From positions 20,486,427 to 20,550,426 of the forward strand of contig OX442315.1 in assembly GCA_949358305.1 (NCBI GenBank): a stretch of 64,000 nt of DNA, given 5' to 3'. The notes beneath the pieces are model-generated. The model ran no database searches. It was not told the origin of the DNA and was given only the letters and a program-made list of their open reading frames with translations. This DNA comes from Strigamia acuminata. Taxonomy: Eukaryota > Arthropoda > Chilopoda > Geophilomorpha > Linotaeniidae. A program made the translations under genes and the position numbers. Positions 25,196-37,541 of the stretch are shown piece by piece (the first letter of the stretch is position 1; each line of letters starts with the position of its first letter).

Positions 25196-28100
25196 ATGAA
25201 GTCAAAAAAGTCGGAAAAGTGCACTAAAGAATCGCCAATAAAAAAATTATCATCTCCGGTGAGCAAATTTTTAACCAATGTTTGATTACATAACAAAATT
25301 ATTAATTTTTATCGTTTTTTTTAGACGATTGCCGAAAAAATGAATATACTTTGCGTCATTTCGGCGGTTCAACCCAACAAGCTTTTAGTGACGATGCCGG
25401 GCGGACTTAAAGGCATTCTGCCGAGCACTAACATTTCACGGTGGCTAGATGAAACTGAAACTTTGACTGGCCTGTTTGAAGTCGGAACTGTGCTACCCTG
25501 TCATATTCTTAATTTGGAAAAAAAGTCGAAATCCAAATACACAAAAATCATTTTTTCAGCCGATCCTTGTTTTGTTAATGCAAATTTATCGAGTAATGAT
25601 TTTTATATTGGGATGGTAAGCTAATTCCTACATTATTTTGTATTTCTTTTGTTGAATAATTCAAATTGTTACTACAGAGTTTGCACGCTTGTGTGAAAAG
25701 CAAAGAGGAGTATGGATATGTTATGGATGTTGGTTTGCCTTCTGTTAACGCATTTCTTAAGGATATTGCTACAACAAATGACAACGAGCAAGGTTTATTT
25801 GTTTAGGATGTAGGAATTATTAGTTAATTAATTTTTTGTACATTTTTCTGAATTTTAGATGGCCAATTACGAATAGGTCAATTGCTAAAATGTTTCATAA
25901 GTGACATGAATTCTGATTGCGTTCAACTTCAATTTGATCCGCCAAAAAATACCGTACGTGAATTTGTGTCGCGATAAATGTTTTAAATTTAATTTATTAT
26001 TAAATTTATTTTAGGTTGTTACTAAACGAACACCAGGTTTACGACAATTAATTCCAGGGCAGCGAGCAACTGTTACAGTTTGCAAAGTAACTTCATTTTG
26101 TTTTGATTGAATGGAAAACTTTACATACATTTTTTTTTAAAATATAGGTTTTGAACAATAAACTCAAAGTTGCATTCTTTCATATGGACGGTGTAGTTGA
26201 TAAATCTCACCTCCAACGTCCATGGAGTGTTCCAACGGACTACACTGTTGGAGAAGAAGTATTGTTTGCAAAATATCATACATTTTTTAAAATACCAAGC
26301 TTAATATTTTATTCTATTTTTTATTGCAGTTAAATGCCACAATTCTGTACGTGGATGCCGACATTAAAGTGGTGCACTTTACTTTAAATAATGTTTTATA
26401 CAAGAAAGGTGTTTGCGACCTGGGTTGCTCCGTAGGCGATTTACTTCAAGCAGTAGTTGAGGAAGATAGACCAAAGAAGGTTATTTTAAGGACTAAAAAT
26501 AAACTTCGTGCTGTCTGTTTGGTATGAATACTTTAAAGATTTTGTAAAAGTTATCTAAATGTAAACTTATTAATACTTTTTTTTCTTAATTTTTAGAAAA
26601 ATCAATTTCCTACATCAGATGTGTCTTATAAAATTAATTCGAGACAACGGTAATTTCTAATTTAGATATTTAAATAATAGAATGCACATTGTGATACATT
26701 TTATTTATTTATTAGTTGTCGTGTAGTTGAAGTGAACTTAATCGACAATATTATCTATGTATCGATGAAAAGGTTTGTGAGTTTTAGTTGTACATTGAAT
26801 ATCTATATCTTAATATTGTATTTGTTTAGGGAGCATTTAGCGAATTTTATAAAATATTCAGACATTAAAATCGGTGACGTTTTACAGGTAACCTATTACT
26901 GATTTTACATCACAATTTGTAGTTAAAACTCGAGTTATTATCTAATTATAGGCTGAAGTAAAAAATGTTTATGATAACGGGTTTAAGGTGGAAATAAATC
27001 CTTACGTTTCTGGTTTCATTCCTAAACTGCAAGCAACTGATAACAACAAGTGCACGCTTGAAATAAACGATCAAGTGAAATGCAAAGTAAGATAAATGAA
27101 ATATTAGTCATAATTTATTAAATTAGTTTGATTTGTAGGTATTGCAAGTCGATCCTGATAAGTGTAACTTAATACTAAGCGCTAAAAAGTCGATTGTCGC
27201 CTCCAACGGTCAGATTCTGGCTTCGTACGAAGATGTTAAAATCGACTCAATTGTCAAAGGCGTTGTTTATAACATGTCTAAGGATTATGTCAGAGTGAAG
27301 TTTTTAAATAATGTAACAGTAAGTTGTTTTGGCTCTTTTTTTCGAATGATTTTTTCGAATGATTTTTAAAACATGTTGTCTTTATTCAGGGAATAATTAA
27401 ATACAAATCGCTTTTGTCATGTGGTATTCGAGATCCTGAACTAATATTTAATGTAGGAGACACTTTATCATGTCGTGTTTTATCCTATTATCCTGAACAC
27501 CAACGGATTCTTCTCACTCTTGATGTAAGTTATGAAAATATAATTCTTTTTTTCATACTCATTCTGATTATTTTGCCGATTTAACAGGGGGAGTATGAAG
27601 TAACGAAGATCGAAATTGGAAAGGTATTTACTTTGATTATATTTATTTTAAGTAAAAATGTGATATTAAAAATTCGATTGTATTGCAGTTATACAAAACT
27701 TGTAAAGTTGTCAGAGTAGTTTACAGTAACATCGAAGTCACCTTAGATGGCAATTTGACCGCCATTTTGCCACTTGCTCATTTATCTGATATTCCCAACC
27801 ACTGCACTTTACTCGACCCTACGATTAAAGTAGGCAAGGATTTGGGTCCGGTATTGGGTTTTTCAAACAAAGTTGTCAACGTAAGTACAAGTAGTTTAGT
27901 CGGTGTACTGCACATTTTTAAATACCATATTTTTTCTAATTTGTGTTTTTGCGGTCGCAGGTTGTTACAAAAAAGCGATCATTTTTAGACAGCATCGAAG
28001 ATGTACAAGTGAACGGTTCTTTTGGGACGGTGAGAATTTTAGAACTAAGTTTATATTAGTGTGTGTAGTTTTAATTTTTCTTTATTTGTTTTATAGAGAT

Positions 28101-30870
28101 CGGTGGTTCCTTGTGTTTTGAAGAAAATAGTTCCGACGGGGTTTCTTTTGCAAATGCTTGGGGATAAAATCGGCAGGGCGAAGTTTACGGTTTGTTTGAT
28201 AAATAGTTGACTGTTACTGTGTAAATAATCTTAAAAATTTTATTTTATTTTTTAAACTAGAATATGGCTGATTATTGTCAAGAAACGTTTGAGTTTTTTC
28301 ATGGGATGTCATTAATTTGTAAAATTATTCCAACTAAAAATTTGGAAAATATTCAATTGTCTACCTGTCTTTCTGATGTGTGGGATGGAGAAGCACCTGC
28401 AGATATTGATTGGCTTAGAAACTGCTTATCTGAGAAGAGAGAAATAGAAACATTGCTATCCTATAGCAAAGATGGTAAGCTAATGGTGCACATTTATTGT
28501 TTAATTTTAATATTTACGATATTTTTTTTGTAGAAGTATTACGTATTTTGGCTAAAAGAGTCAACAAAGTTGTTAAATTTCATATTACGAATAAAACTAA
28601 GTGTGTTGTTAGTGGATACTTCAATAAGGTGCATAAGATTCCCGCATCTGCTCCAAATTTTAAAGGTATTTAAATATTACTTTTTAAATTTAGTTTTTAT
28701 TTAATATTTTTTTATTTTTTTATTTGCCAGGATTGGAAGCACAAGTTGGAAACTGTGTTAAAGCATTGGTAGTTAACGTTGATTTAATATCTAAATGCGC
28801 GGATTTAACGCTGATTCCTTCACTCATAACGTCAGAAAAATCAATTGTAGAGGTAAATTTTTTTAAAAAATTATTGGAAAAAATGTTTATTGTTTGATTT
28901 AGGTTGGACATTCAACAGAAGCAAAGGTGATTTTAATTACCAACGAATTTGCTGTAGTAACTCTTATGGATGGTTCTAACAGCTTAGCTTACTTACCTGT
29001 TAAAAAAGTAAGACGCAAATTTGGTTGTTTGTTACATAATATTATCATAATCATCACGTTTTATTTCAGCATCTTAACGATTTGATTGGCTATAAAGATG
29101 AGTTTACATTAGGAGACGTTTTTTGGGTTAAAATTGTCAAGTTAGTCCAATGAGTTAGAAATCTAAAAAGATTTGTAAATGTAACGATTTGTTATCTATT
29201 TTTTAATTTAGTAACGAAATTGGTAACGGAACGATTGCGGAATTACATTTTCCTTCTGAAAACACCGGAAAACGGAAAGATTTGGATAAAGATGTGTGTT
29301 TTTATTCTCGAATAAATAAAATAGACATTATAGATAATAAATATTTTATACATTTTCTAGATCGTTGAAAGCCATCCGAAGAAAAAACGAAAGAAAAAAC
29401 ATCATAGCGAGACGAAATTAAAAACAGAATTAAAAAGGAAATGTGAGGAAATAAACGTAAAGCCAAAAAAGAAGCTTAAAAAAGCGAGATCAGAAATAAT
29501 TAATGACCAGATCGATCATGATGGCAAAAGAGAAGTTAAATGTCTCGATGTAGGAAGTAAATTTGAATGGAATGAGTTTTGGGAAACAGTTCCTGATCAA
29601 GTAAATGGAGACGACGACGATGACGATAGTCATACAATTGAAAAGGTAACTTTTAAAATGAGAAATAAATACCGATAGATTATTTTATTTTATTACATTT
29701 GTGACCAGACCGAAACAACAACAACGAAAAAAAAGAGAAGAACACAGAAAGAGGAAGATGAAATTATATTTTTAAAAGAACGTGAACTGGCTGATGAGTC
29801 ACGATTACCGGAAACCGAAGATGAATTTGATCGGCTGGTTCTAGCCTCACCCGACAGTTCTCTCGTGTGGTTACAGTACATGGCTTTTCACCTGACGAAT
29901 GTTCAGGTCGATAAAGCACGGGCCGTGTGTAAAAGAGCACTTTCGATTATTAATTTTAGGTAATTATATTTTTGTACTGGTAAAAAAATGTTACAAATTT
30001 AAAATGTGGTCTAATTTTTATCATTAATGATTTTTGAGGGAGGAACAAGAACGTCTAAACTTGTGGGTAGCTTTGCTGAATTTAGAAAACACGTACGGAA
30101 CCGACGAAAGCTTGAAGCGGACGATCCAGGATGCTGAGAAGAACAACGATTTGTTAAAAATAAATAAGCACATAATCGAAATGCTACAGAACGATAATAA
30201 AATCGAGGTAAATTTAAATTGATTTTATTTTTGTTAATTAACGACAAATATATTTGTGTTTTAACATTTTCAGCAAGCGATCGATATATTTACATCGCTG
30301 ATAAAACGATACAAGAAGGATGAACGAATATGGATCGAATATGTGACTTTTCTGATGGAAACGCGAGAATTTGATGCGGCTCGTGTGGCACTGTCGCGTT
30401 GCCAAGCTAATTTAACGTCCAAACAATGTAAAGTAATAGACAAAATTGAAATGACTCCGTACTCACGTTTTTATTTTTGAATTAGTTGTCGATGTGACTA
30501 GCAAAATGGGCCATTTGGAATTCAAAATCGGAGATGCAGAACGCGGAAGGACAATTTTTGAAAACCTCGTAGCCAATCATCCAAAACGATCAGATTTATG
30601 GTCGGTGTTCATCGATCTTGAAGTTTCAGCGGGTAACATAGATGCGAGCAGGTAATTAATCAGATTGTACTCAAAATCAAATTTTGGATATTAAATTGGA
30701 TAAATGTTATTTATAGGGGTTTATTGGAACGTGCCATTTCAATCAATGGAAGTTCGCGGCAAATGAAATTTCTTTTTAAGAAATATTTCGAGTTTGAAAA
30801 AGTGCATGGTGATGCCAAGAAATTAGAACATGTAAAAAGAAAAGCAGAGCAATATCTTGGTGAACAATAA
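25196..30870 (+). CDS. PDCD11: rRNA biogenesis protein RRP5 / PDCD11
   Basis: RRP5 is a nucleolar factor that binds pre-rRNA at the A0-A3 cleavage sites and is needed for both ribosomal subunits. More than 20 short exons encode a Lys-rich start ([18 protein letters not shown]), then a long series of S1-type RNA-binding units, for example [56 protein letters not shown] and [20 protein letters not shown]-like units. A basic [13 protein letters not shown] linker (29370-29500) and an Asp-rich patch (DDDDDDSH) follow. The C-terminal HAT/TPR half (29700-30870) includes [38 protein letters not shown] and [20 protein letters not shown], ending at TAA 30868-30870. The predicted protein looks shorter than human PDCD11 (1871 residues), so some S1 repeats may be missing or too diverged to see. 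Confidence 0.93.
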
Positions 30871-31632
30871 AAATTTTAAAAAAAATTGAAAGTTTTCTCG
30901 AGTCATAATTGAATACACCCGACAGACTACAGAAGTGGATTTTTGTTATTATTTGTAGGATTTTTATCAAAGCGCGTTTGTTATTAGTAAATTAGTACCT
31001 AATAATAACGTGATCAATTATGTGGAAGTATGCAAATTAATCCTTCAGATTGCAGAAGTGGTTTTCATTTATATGCAGAAAAGTAAAAATAAACTTTGTG
31101 CATTACCTCAAGATGGCATTCGTATAAAATTGACTGTAAACATTAAATTAATTACTAAATTACTACAATTTTATTACTTAGCTGGTGATCCATTCTTATG
31201 CAAAGTATTAAAAGAACAATTCTGAAACCCGAGTCCCGTTTTCTAGATTACAAAACCACAATTTAGACTAAGCTAAGATAGGCGAAAATAAATTTTTAAA
31301 CAAAATAAAACATACAGACGTATTACAAACAACATTTTACTTAATATTAAGACATTTGTTCACAAATATGAACTACAAAAGATTTCCTTGCATAAAAAAA
31401 TTGTATCAAATAACCAAGTTCTGCAGTTAATACACAACGTTTACCTCGTAAGCAAATACGAAAATAATCACAACAGAACTGTATTAGCCTGCTCTACTAC
31501 TGGCATAGAAATGTCACTCCGTTTCCCACCACCCTGATTTTCAAAATTGTAATACCAGTAAATGTTTGATAAAATAAAATTAGAATTCGTGAATTCATTT
31601 TTTTTTTAGCTTTTTTTTTTTTTTTTTTTTGT
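30871..31632. other. Convergent 3' region RRP5 / SRR1-like
   Basis: About 760 bp of AT-rich DNA lie between convergent genes, ending in a poly-T run (31599-31630) next to the SRR1-like stop. One 71-codon frame (31010-31225, +) is open but has no recognisable domain or splice context, so I do not call it. Confidence 0.5.
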
Positions 31633-32499
31633 TTAAGCCGTTTTAAAATGTTTCATCATTTCGTTTGTTATGATTTCAATTTCGTTGCCGTCGTAAGTCG
31701 GTTCGTCGCAGTCGCCCCAGTATTCGTTGGGGTAACTCTTAATCTTGTCCACCGGGAACACGTGAACCGACAAATCGTTGAAGACATCAAGAAATCGGAA
31801 GTTGTTTTGGACCGCGAATTCCTGGGTGTGAGCCACGGCTCGAAGTAGGTAAGGCCACCGATCACGAAGGACACCTTTGGAAGCAGTTTCAAATACTCGC
31901 GAAAAGCTGTTTCCTAAAACCACCAAACAATTCAGCATCGAACCCCAATTGGCCCACAACAAGTTGTTGTAAAGTGCTTTGCCGCAGTGTGGTAAGTAAA
32001 ATAAGGTGCGGGTTCCTCCGACTCGACGCTTTCCTTCTTCATTACGTTCGATCACAACAACTCCAAGTGAGGTCAGGATTTCACACTCTTCGCGCAGAAA
32101 TACCGGATCGAACACGAATGCCGTGGTCGGTTTCAACAACTCTTGCAAACAGAGATATAGCGCAAGTTGGTAACAAGCGATAGAACACTGACTGAAGTTT
32201 CCCAAACCGTAACAAACGAGACTTTCCACTTCGTTCTCCGTGTCTTTTTCGCCATTTTTCTTCTCGTTCGTTATCAACTTCAAACTTTTGTTCAGCGTTT
32301 GTACACAGTTTAAGTAGAAGTCGCTCGACATGATCTCGACTCGAAATTCTGCTACTTTCTTTACTGTTCTATTTACATCCACAGTCACCGATTGAAAGAA
32401 CGGGCCATCCGAATTATCCATCGATGGCCGCAAATTAACCAATCGCTGTCGATAACGCCGTCGTTTCTTACCCACCACTTGGAATTGTTCATCGTCCAT
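31633..32499 (-). CDS. SRRD: SRR1-like protein
   Basis: This SRR1-domain protein belongs to the family of plant SRR1 and animal SRRD/Ber1, linked to circadian input and heme/microtubule functions; its biochemical role is poorly known. I choose the ATG at 32499 (MDDEQFQVVGKKRRRYRQRL), giving 288 residues. The frame is open upstream to 32757, but that stretch contains T-rich intron-like sequence ending in a tgcag acceptor. The SRR1 core is seen in SLVCYGLGNFSQCSIACYQL, AFVFDPVFLREECEILTSLG, LFYLPHCGKALYNNLLWANW and NCLVVLGNSFSRVFE. The coding region is a single exon with a likely 5' UTR intron. It is divergent from UHRF1. Confidence 0.88.
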   Translation of the reverse strand: MDDEQFQVVGKKRRRYRQRLVNLRPSMDNSDGPFFQSVTVDVNRTVKKVAEFRVEIMSSDFYLNCVQTLNKSLKLITNEKKNGEKDTENEVESLVCYGLGNFSQCSIACYQLALYLCLQELLKPTTAFVFDPVFLREECEILTSLGVVVIERNEEGKRRVGGTRTLFYLPHCGKALYNNLLWANWGSMLNCLVVLGNSFSRVFETASKGVLRDRWPYLLRAVAHTQEFAVQNNFRFLDVFNDLSVHVFPVDKIKSYPNEYWGDCDEPTYDGNEIEIITNEMMKHFKTA

Positions 32500-33296
32500 T
32501 TTCCCACTGCATAAAAAAAAAGAAGAAAGAAAGGAAAAAAAAGGGGTATTTGACAGCCTCCATTTTACACCTGTTATGTTTACCCAACTTACTTGATAAT
32601 TAAACGTGGCCTTTGTTAAACTCCATACGATGTGTTTTCTGATTGGAATCGAGCTAAACCGATGCAAATTCACACTGAAATCAAAGGTAAAAGCACCTAG
32701 GAAAACCGTCACGAGGAGACATTTGTCTGCTCGTCTACGATTGAAAATGTAACTCATACATGTGACGTCATAATTGCTTTGCGTTCCGTTATGTTTTCTA
32801 CAAGCCGAATACTTTTATTTTTGAAATAAACGCTTAAAATTAGGGAATTCTTGCAATTATTTCTTGCAATTATTTTTATTATAAAATTATTTTCCCAAAA
32901 AATTGTGTTTTATTAAAAAAGAAATATATATATATATTAAAACGCTTACTTTATTAATTAAAAAAACAAAAGCAAAAACACGTTACGTCATTTCTAATTG
33001 AAGTAAAATTCAATTTGTTTTGAGATAATTTCTCCGTTTCGTGTTTCTTTTCTTTTGGCATGTGGAGGAATTACAAATCCACTTGTTCTCGTCAAGGTGG
33101 TGCACAGGTTGCATGCCTATGCGTCACTCAAACGGGTCAAGTTAAAGGTGCGCCCCGATATATTCTGATGTCACAACGCGCAATGATCTATGGCGGCGTC
33201 CGTGTGCGTTGGCTTTACTATTTTTTCCCGCCAGTTTCACTTGTCCTTTACAAGACATTCCCCAACATTTAAACAGCGTCCATAATTTGAGCCGCG
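32500..33296. promoter_or_regulatory. Divergent promoter region SRR1-like / UHRF1
   Basis: The gap is about 800 bp. Next to the SRR1-like side there is a perfect CRE palindrome (TGACGTCA, 32763-32770) and a related TTACGTCA near 32985. A short TA run (32926-32937) lies in the middle. The UHRF1-proximal 200 bp are markedly less AT-rich. Confidence 0.5.
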
Positions 33297-36200
33297 ATGT
33301 GGATCAATGTCAGGTTGATTGATGGACTTCAAGTTTGCAAACTAAACAATTTATCCAAGCTGTGTAAGATTGAGGATCTGCGACTCAAGCTTGTCAAACC
33401 TTTTAAAGTGAATTCCGATAGACAACAATTATTTTACGGCGGAAAACAGGTAAAGCAACTTAAGAAATGGCGCCAAACCGGCCAATCAAGTTTTTAAACG
33501 CCACGCGGTTCTTTATGATTTCAGCGTTCGGATATAACTTTGTTGGTTTCGACGAACAATAAAAACTATAGTTAAATTGTTTCATTTAAACAGTTTAACA
33601 AAGTTTTGATTTAATTAACTTTGTTAAATTCGCGCGTTTACAGTCAACTTTGTTGCGTAATGAGCGTCTGGATGGCGTCTGCACGTCTGCTCGCATTGTT
33701 TAAATTTTTTTCGATAAATAACGGTTAAATGATTAATTAATGTGAAGCTAGATTTTGAGTTTGGTGTAGTTAAAAGCTAAATTATTTATTTGCGTCTTAT
33801 TTTTTATGCTTTTTTTAGTTGGTCGATGGACATACGCTACATGATTACAATGTGAAGTTAAACGACATTATTCAATTGAGGATTAAGCCTGAAATTGTTC
33901 CTGAGAAAGCCGACTCCGCGAGTGGTTATGAAAGCTCTGCTTCAACTGTTGAACTTGCGGTAAATCAAATTATTTTTGTATAAATTGTTTTTATTTTTAA
34001 ACGAGCTATAAGTGGTTTTGCTACTTAATATTTTATGTATAATTAAAGGGTGACGATGATACGATTGAAATAGACGAAAAACACCAGTCCAATGTTACCG
34101 AAGAAGAATGTCAGCAAAGCTACTATTATAAAGTAAGAAATTTTTAAATCTAAAAAAAAATTGTTAATATGGAAAGTTATTTGTTTGACAGGTGGGCGAT
34201 TTAATTGACGCAAAAGAAGACTCGTCAGGATCGTGGTACGAAGCTAAAATCCTAAAAATTGTGAAACGTACTTCATTGGACGAAGGATTTCATTCTCCTG
34301 TGGAATCCGAAGATGAAAATGCAGATCGACACAATCATTGCACCAAGAACGGACCGATTGGCCAAACATTTTCGCTTGATATGGACAAGGAATATGTTTA
34401 CTACATATTATACGAAGGGTAAATTAAAAATTGATTGTGCTAGATCAAGTTTGTTGAAACTAAAATATTTAAAAATTTTAGATTCGAAGACGACCCACCT
34501 GCAAAAATCAAATTTCAAAACGTACGACCGCGTTCTTACAAAATTTTAAAGCCAGGTGAAGTTAAAGTTGGAGATGTAATCATGGTTAATTACAACATGG
34601 AGGATCCGAAGGAACGAGGCTATTGGTTTGATGTCTGCATAACGAAAGTTGAAATGCAAAAACGACGTCTTAAAGAAATAGTTGCTACACTTTTGATAGG
34701 GTTAGTAAACTAGTTAATTTTGTAGTTTAAATAAATTAATTTTATAAAATATCATATTTAAAATGTGGCAGATGTTCTAACACACCAATTGAAAATTGTT
34801 CGATCCGCTTCTTCGACGACATGTATAAAATTGAGACACCAATAGAATTAAACAAACGTACGTCCGAAATGGATAAACGAATGCAATCACAACCTCCGCC
34901 GAAACGTAAATTGGAATTGGAACTTAATTTTCAGGATAAAAGAAAAATAATTTGTATTTTTAGGTCTGTCCAAGCCAAATTGTACAGTTTGTCACGACAA
35001 CCCAAAACGAAAGTGTCGAGAATGTGCTTGCACAGTGTGTGGTCTTAAAGATAATCCAGAAAAACAGATTTTATGTGATGAGTGTAATGTAGCGTACCAC
35101 ATCTGGTGTCTTGCTACACCACTTACTGAAATTCCCACAGAGGACTGGTAAAAAAAATAGTTTTAAAAAAAGCCCAGAAAGGAATAAAATCTTAATAATT
35201 AATTATCAGGTACTGTCCCGGCTGCAAGAACAGCACTGACGAAGTAGTTCAAGCTGGAGAAAAACTAAAACTGAGTAGAAGGAAAGCTAAGATGCCATCC
35301 AACAGTGGAACTTGTAATAGAGATTGGGGCAAAGTGAGATTGAATGTTAAATCTTCTAAATCAATGGCTAACAAAACATTTTTAATTTTTCAGGGAATGG
35401 CTTGTGTTGGTCGGTTAACCAACTGCACATTGGTTTCGAAAAATCATTTTGGAGCGATACCCAATGTGTACGTAGGCACACAATGGAAGTTCAGGATTCA
35501 GGTTGCTGAAGCAGGGATTCATAGACTAACCGTTGGAGGTATTCATGGGCGTGCTAAGGAAGGAGCTTTTTCAATCGCATTGTCTGGTGGTTATGAAGAT
35601 GACTTGGTACGTAATATTAGTGCGCTTTTGTAAATTGGATCTAATTTTTGGTGTGGTTAATGGAACAGGATAATGGAGACGAATTCACATACACTGGCAG
35701 CGGAGGAAGAGATTTGTCTGGAAACAAGAGAACTTCAGGACAATCTCGTGATCAGGAACTATCAAGATCTAATCTGTAAATTGAATTAATAATTGAATTT
35801 GTTGTGGTGTGTTATATTAAGTGTGTGATTTTGTGATTTGGCAGGGCTTTGGCTGTGAATTGTAACGCTAAAATTAGTCGGAGTGGTGCAGATGCGAAAA
35901 AAGATTGGAGAGCTGGGAAACCTGTGAGAGTGTTACGAAATTATAAAGGAAAAACTCATTCCAAATACAGTCCATCTGAAGGAAATCGTTACGATGGTTT
36001 ATACAAAGTATGACAGATTTATTTTAATTGTTCGATCGTTTTCATAATTTAAATAATTTCAAGGTGGTGAGATATTGGCCCGAACCTGGTAAATCAGGTC
36101 ATTTAGTTTGGCGTTACTTATTTCGTCGGGACGATCCTGATCCTGCACCATGGACCAAGGAGGGCAAAGAACTAGCAGAATTGCGTGGTCTTGAAATGCA

Positions 36201-36856
36201 GTATCCACCGGGTTACACCGAAGGAGTAGATTTAGATGAAGACGAAGAGACGACGAAAAGTTCAAAGAGAAAATCAGGTAAAACAATGAAATAGAATAAA
36301 TTGGTGGCATTTATTAATTATGTTTCTCTACATTTAGAGACGACCGAAGACGTAAATAATAAAAAGCCAAAGAAATCTAAAGTAGGTGTTGTGCCTAGCA
36401 AGTTGTTGGAGCAAATCAAAAAAGATAAACTAAATAAAAAAATTTGGGACGACTGTTTGACGTTTGTTGATTTAGGAGTAACTGTGAGTTTAATTTGATT
36501 GATTTCCTGAATGCAAACGTAAATTGATAACTTTTGATTTTTTAAATTAGGAGTTTCGACATAAAGTGGAAGAAATTTTTACGTGTATTTGTTGTCAAGA
36601 TGTGGTGTGCAAACCTGTTACGACTGATTGTTTCCATAATTTATGCGAAGTAAGTTTGTGTTTAATGTTTATGTTAAATGAGGTTTTAATGTGTTTTTGG
36701 TTCCAGGATTGCCTTAAAAGATCATTTTCAGCAAATGTATATTCATGCCCAGCATGTCGCAATGATCTTACGAAAATTAAGTCTTCACTTCCGTTAAACG
36801 CAAATCTTCGTGAAATCCTACAGACTTTACTTCCAGGGTATGAAAATGGACGTTAA
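33297..36856 (+). CDS. UHRF1: E3 ubiquitin-protein ligase UHRF1 (Ubl-TTD-PHD-SRA-RING)
   Basis: UHRF1 reads hemimethylated CpG and H3 tails in S phase and recruits DNMT1 by ubiquitinating H3. All five family domains appear in order. The ubiquitin-like domain is [20 protein letters not shown] to [12 protein letters not shown]. The tandem Tudor follows ([60 protein letters not shown]). The PHD finger is [20 protein letters not shown] and [20 protein letters not shown]. The SRA domain is [60 protein letters not shown] and [20 protein letters not shown]. The RING finger is [20 protein letters not shown] with [10 protein letters not shown]. About 13 exons; stop at 36856. No domain is missing, which argues for a functional CpG-methylation pathway in this species. 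Confidence 0.97.
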
Positions 36857-37541
36857 ATCAATATTGTTTTTTTTGCTGTAAGCAATTATATTTTTATCAC
36901 ATTCATTTCTAAATGCTTTATAGCCATGACATTATAATTATATTGTGATATGCTAAGAACAATATGGTTTTATAACTTTTATTTGATAATCACGATTCTA
37001 AACTGTTTTCACTCATTAATCACTCAAATCTGTTAATGATCAACGAAACATAAGATTTCAAAATCATTCGCCAGAGGATTCTTTGTTCTAAGCATTTTAA
37101 TTAAAATTCGTTCATTTTAAATTGTTTTTTTTTTAAATAAATAAAAGAATGTTAATTGTGTGTTTTTTTTTTTTTAAAATTCCTGATTAGTTCAAATGTT
37201 TTGTCAAAGCTAAAATACAAATTTGTCACATTATTAAACATTTAAAGCTTATACGCATCTGTAGTTTACCTGTATTATAAAGTATATAAATATATTTTTC
37301 TGAAACAGTTTTAGTCTGTCCTGAGATATCGAATGCATTATTCAATCATCTTCCTGTATTTAAAAGTTTAACTTTATTTTTATGAAATAATTGTACATAT
37401 GTTATGACCCAACAAGCCTTCATAACGTCGCTGGCAGTTTAAGAACAAACGAAAACCACTTACATCATTAATTTTATTTCTTTAATACTTGGGTTGATTA
37501 TCGATAATGTACTTCAGTTTCGCACATTGTTTTTTATCTAT
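36857..37541. other. Convergent 3' region UHRF1 / ASB
   Basis: About 685 bp of AT-rich sequence with short poly-T/poly-A runs (near 37125 and 37162). It should contain both 3' UTRs. I see no gene or repeat family. Confidence 0.55.

Noticed and set aside
31010-31225. 71-codon plus-strand ORF downstream of RRP5
   Set aside because: It lies in an AT-rich 3' flank, with no domain and no splice sites.
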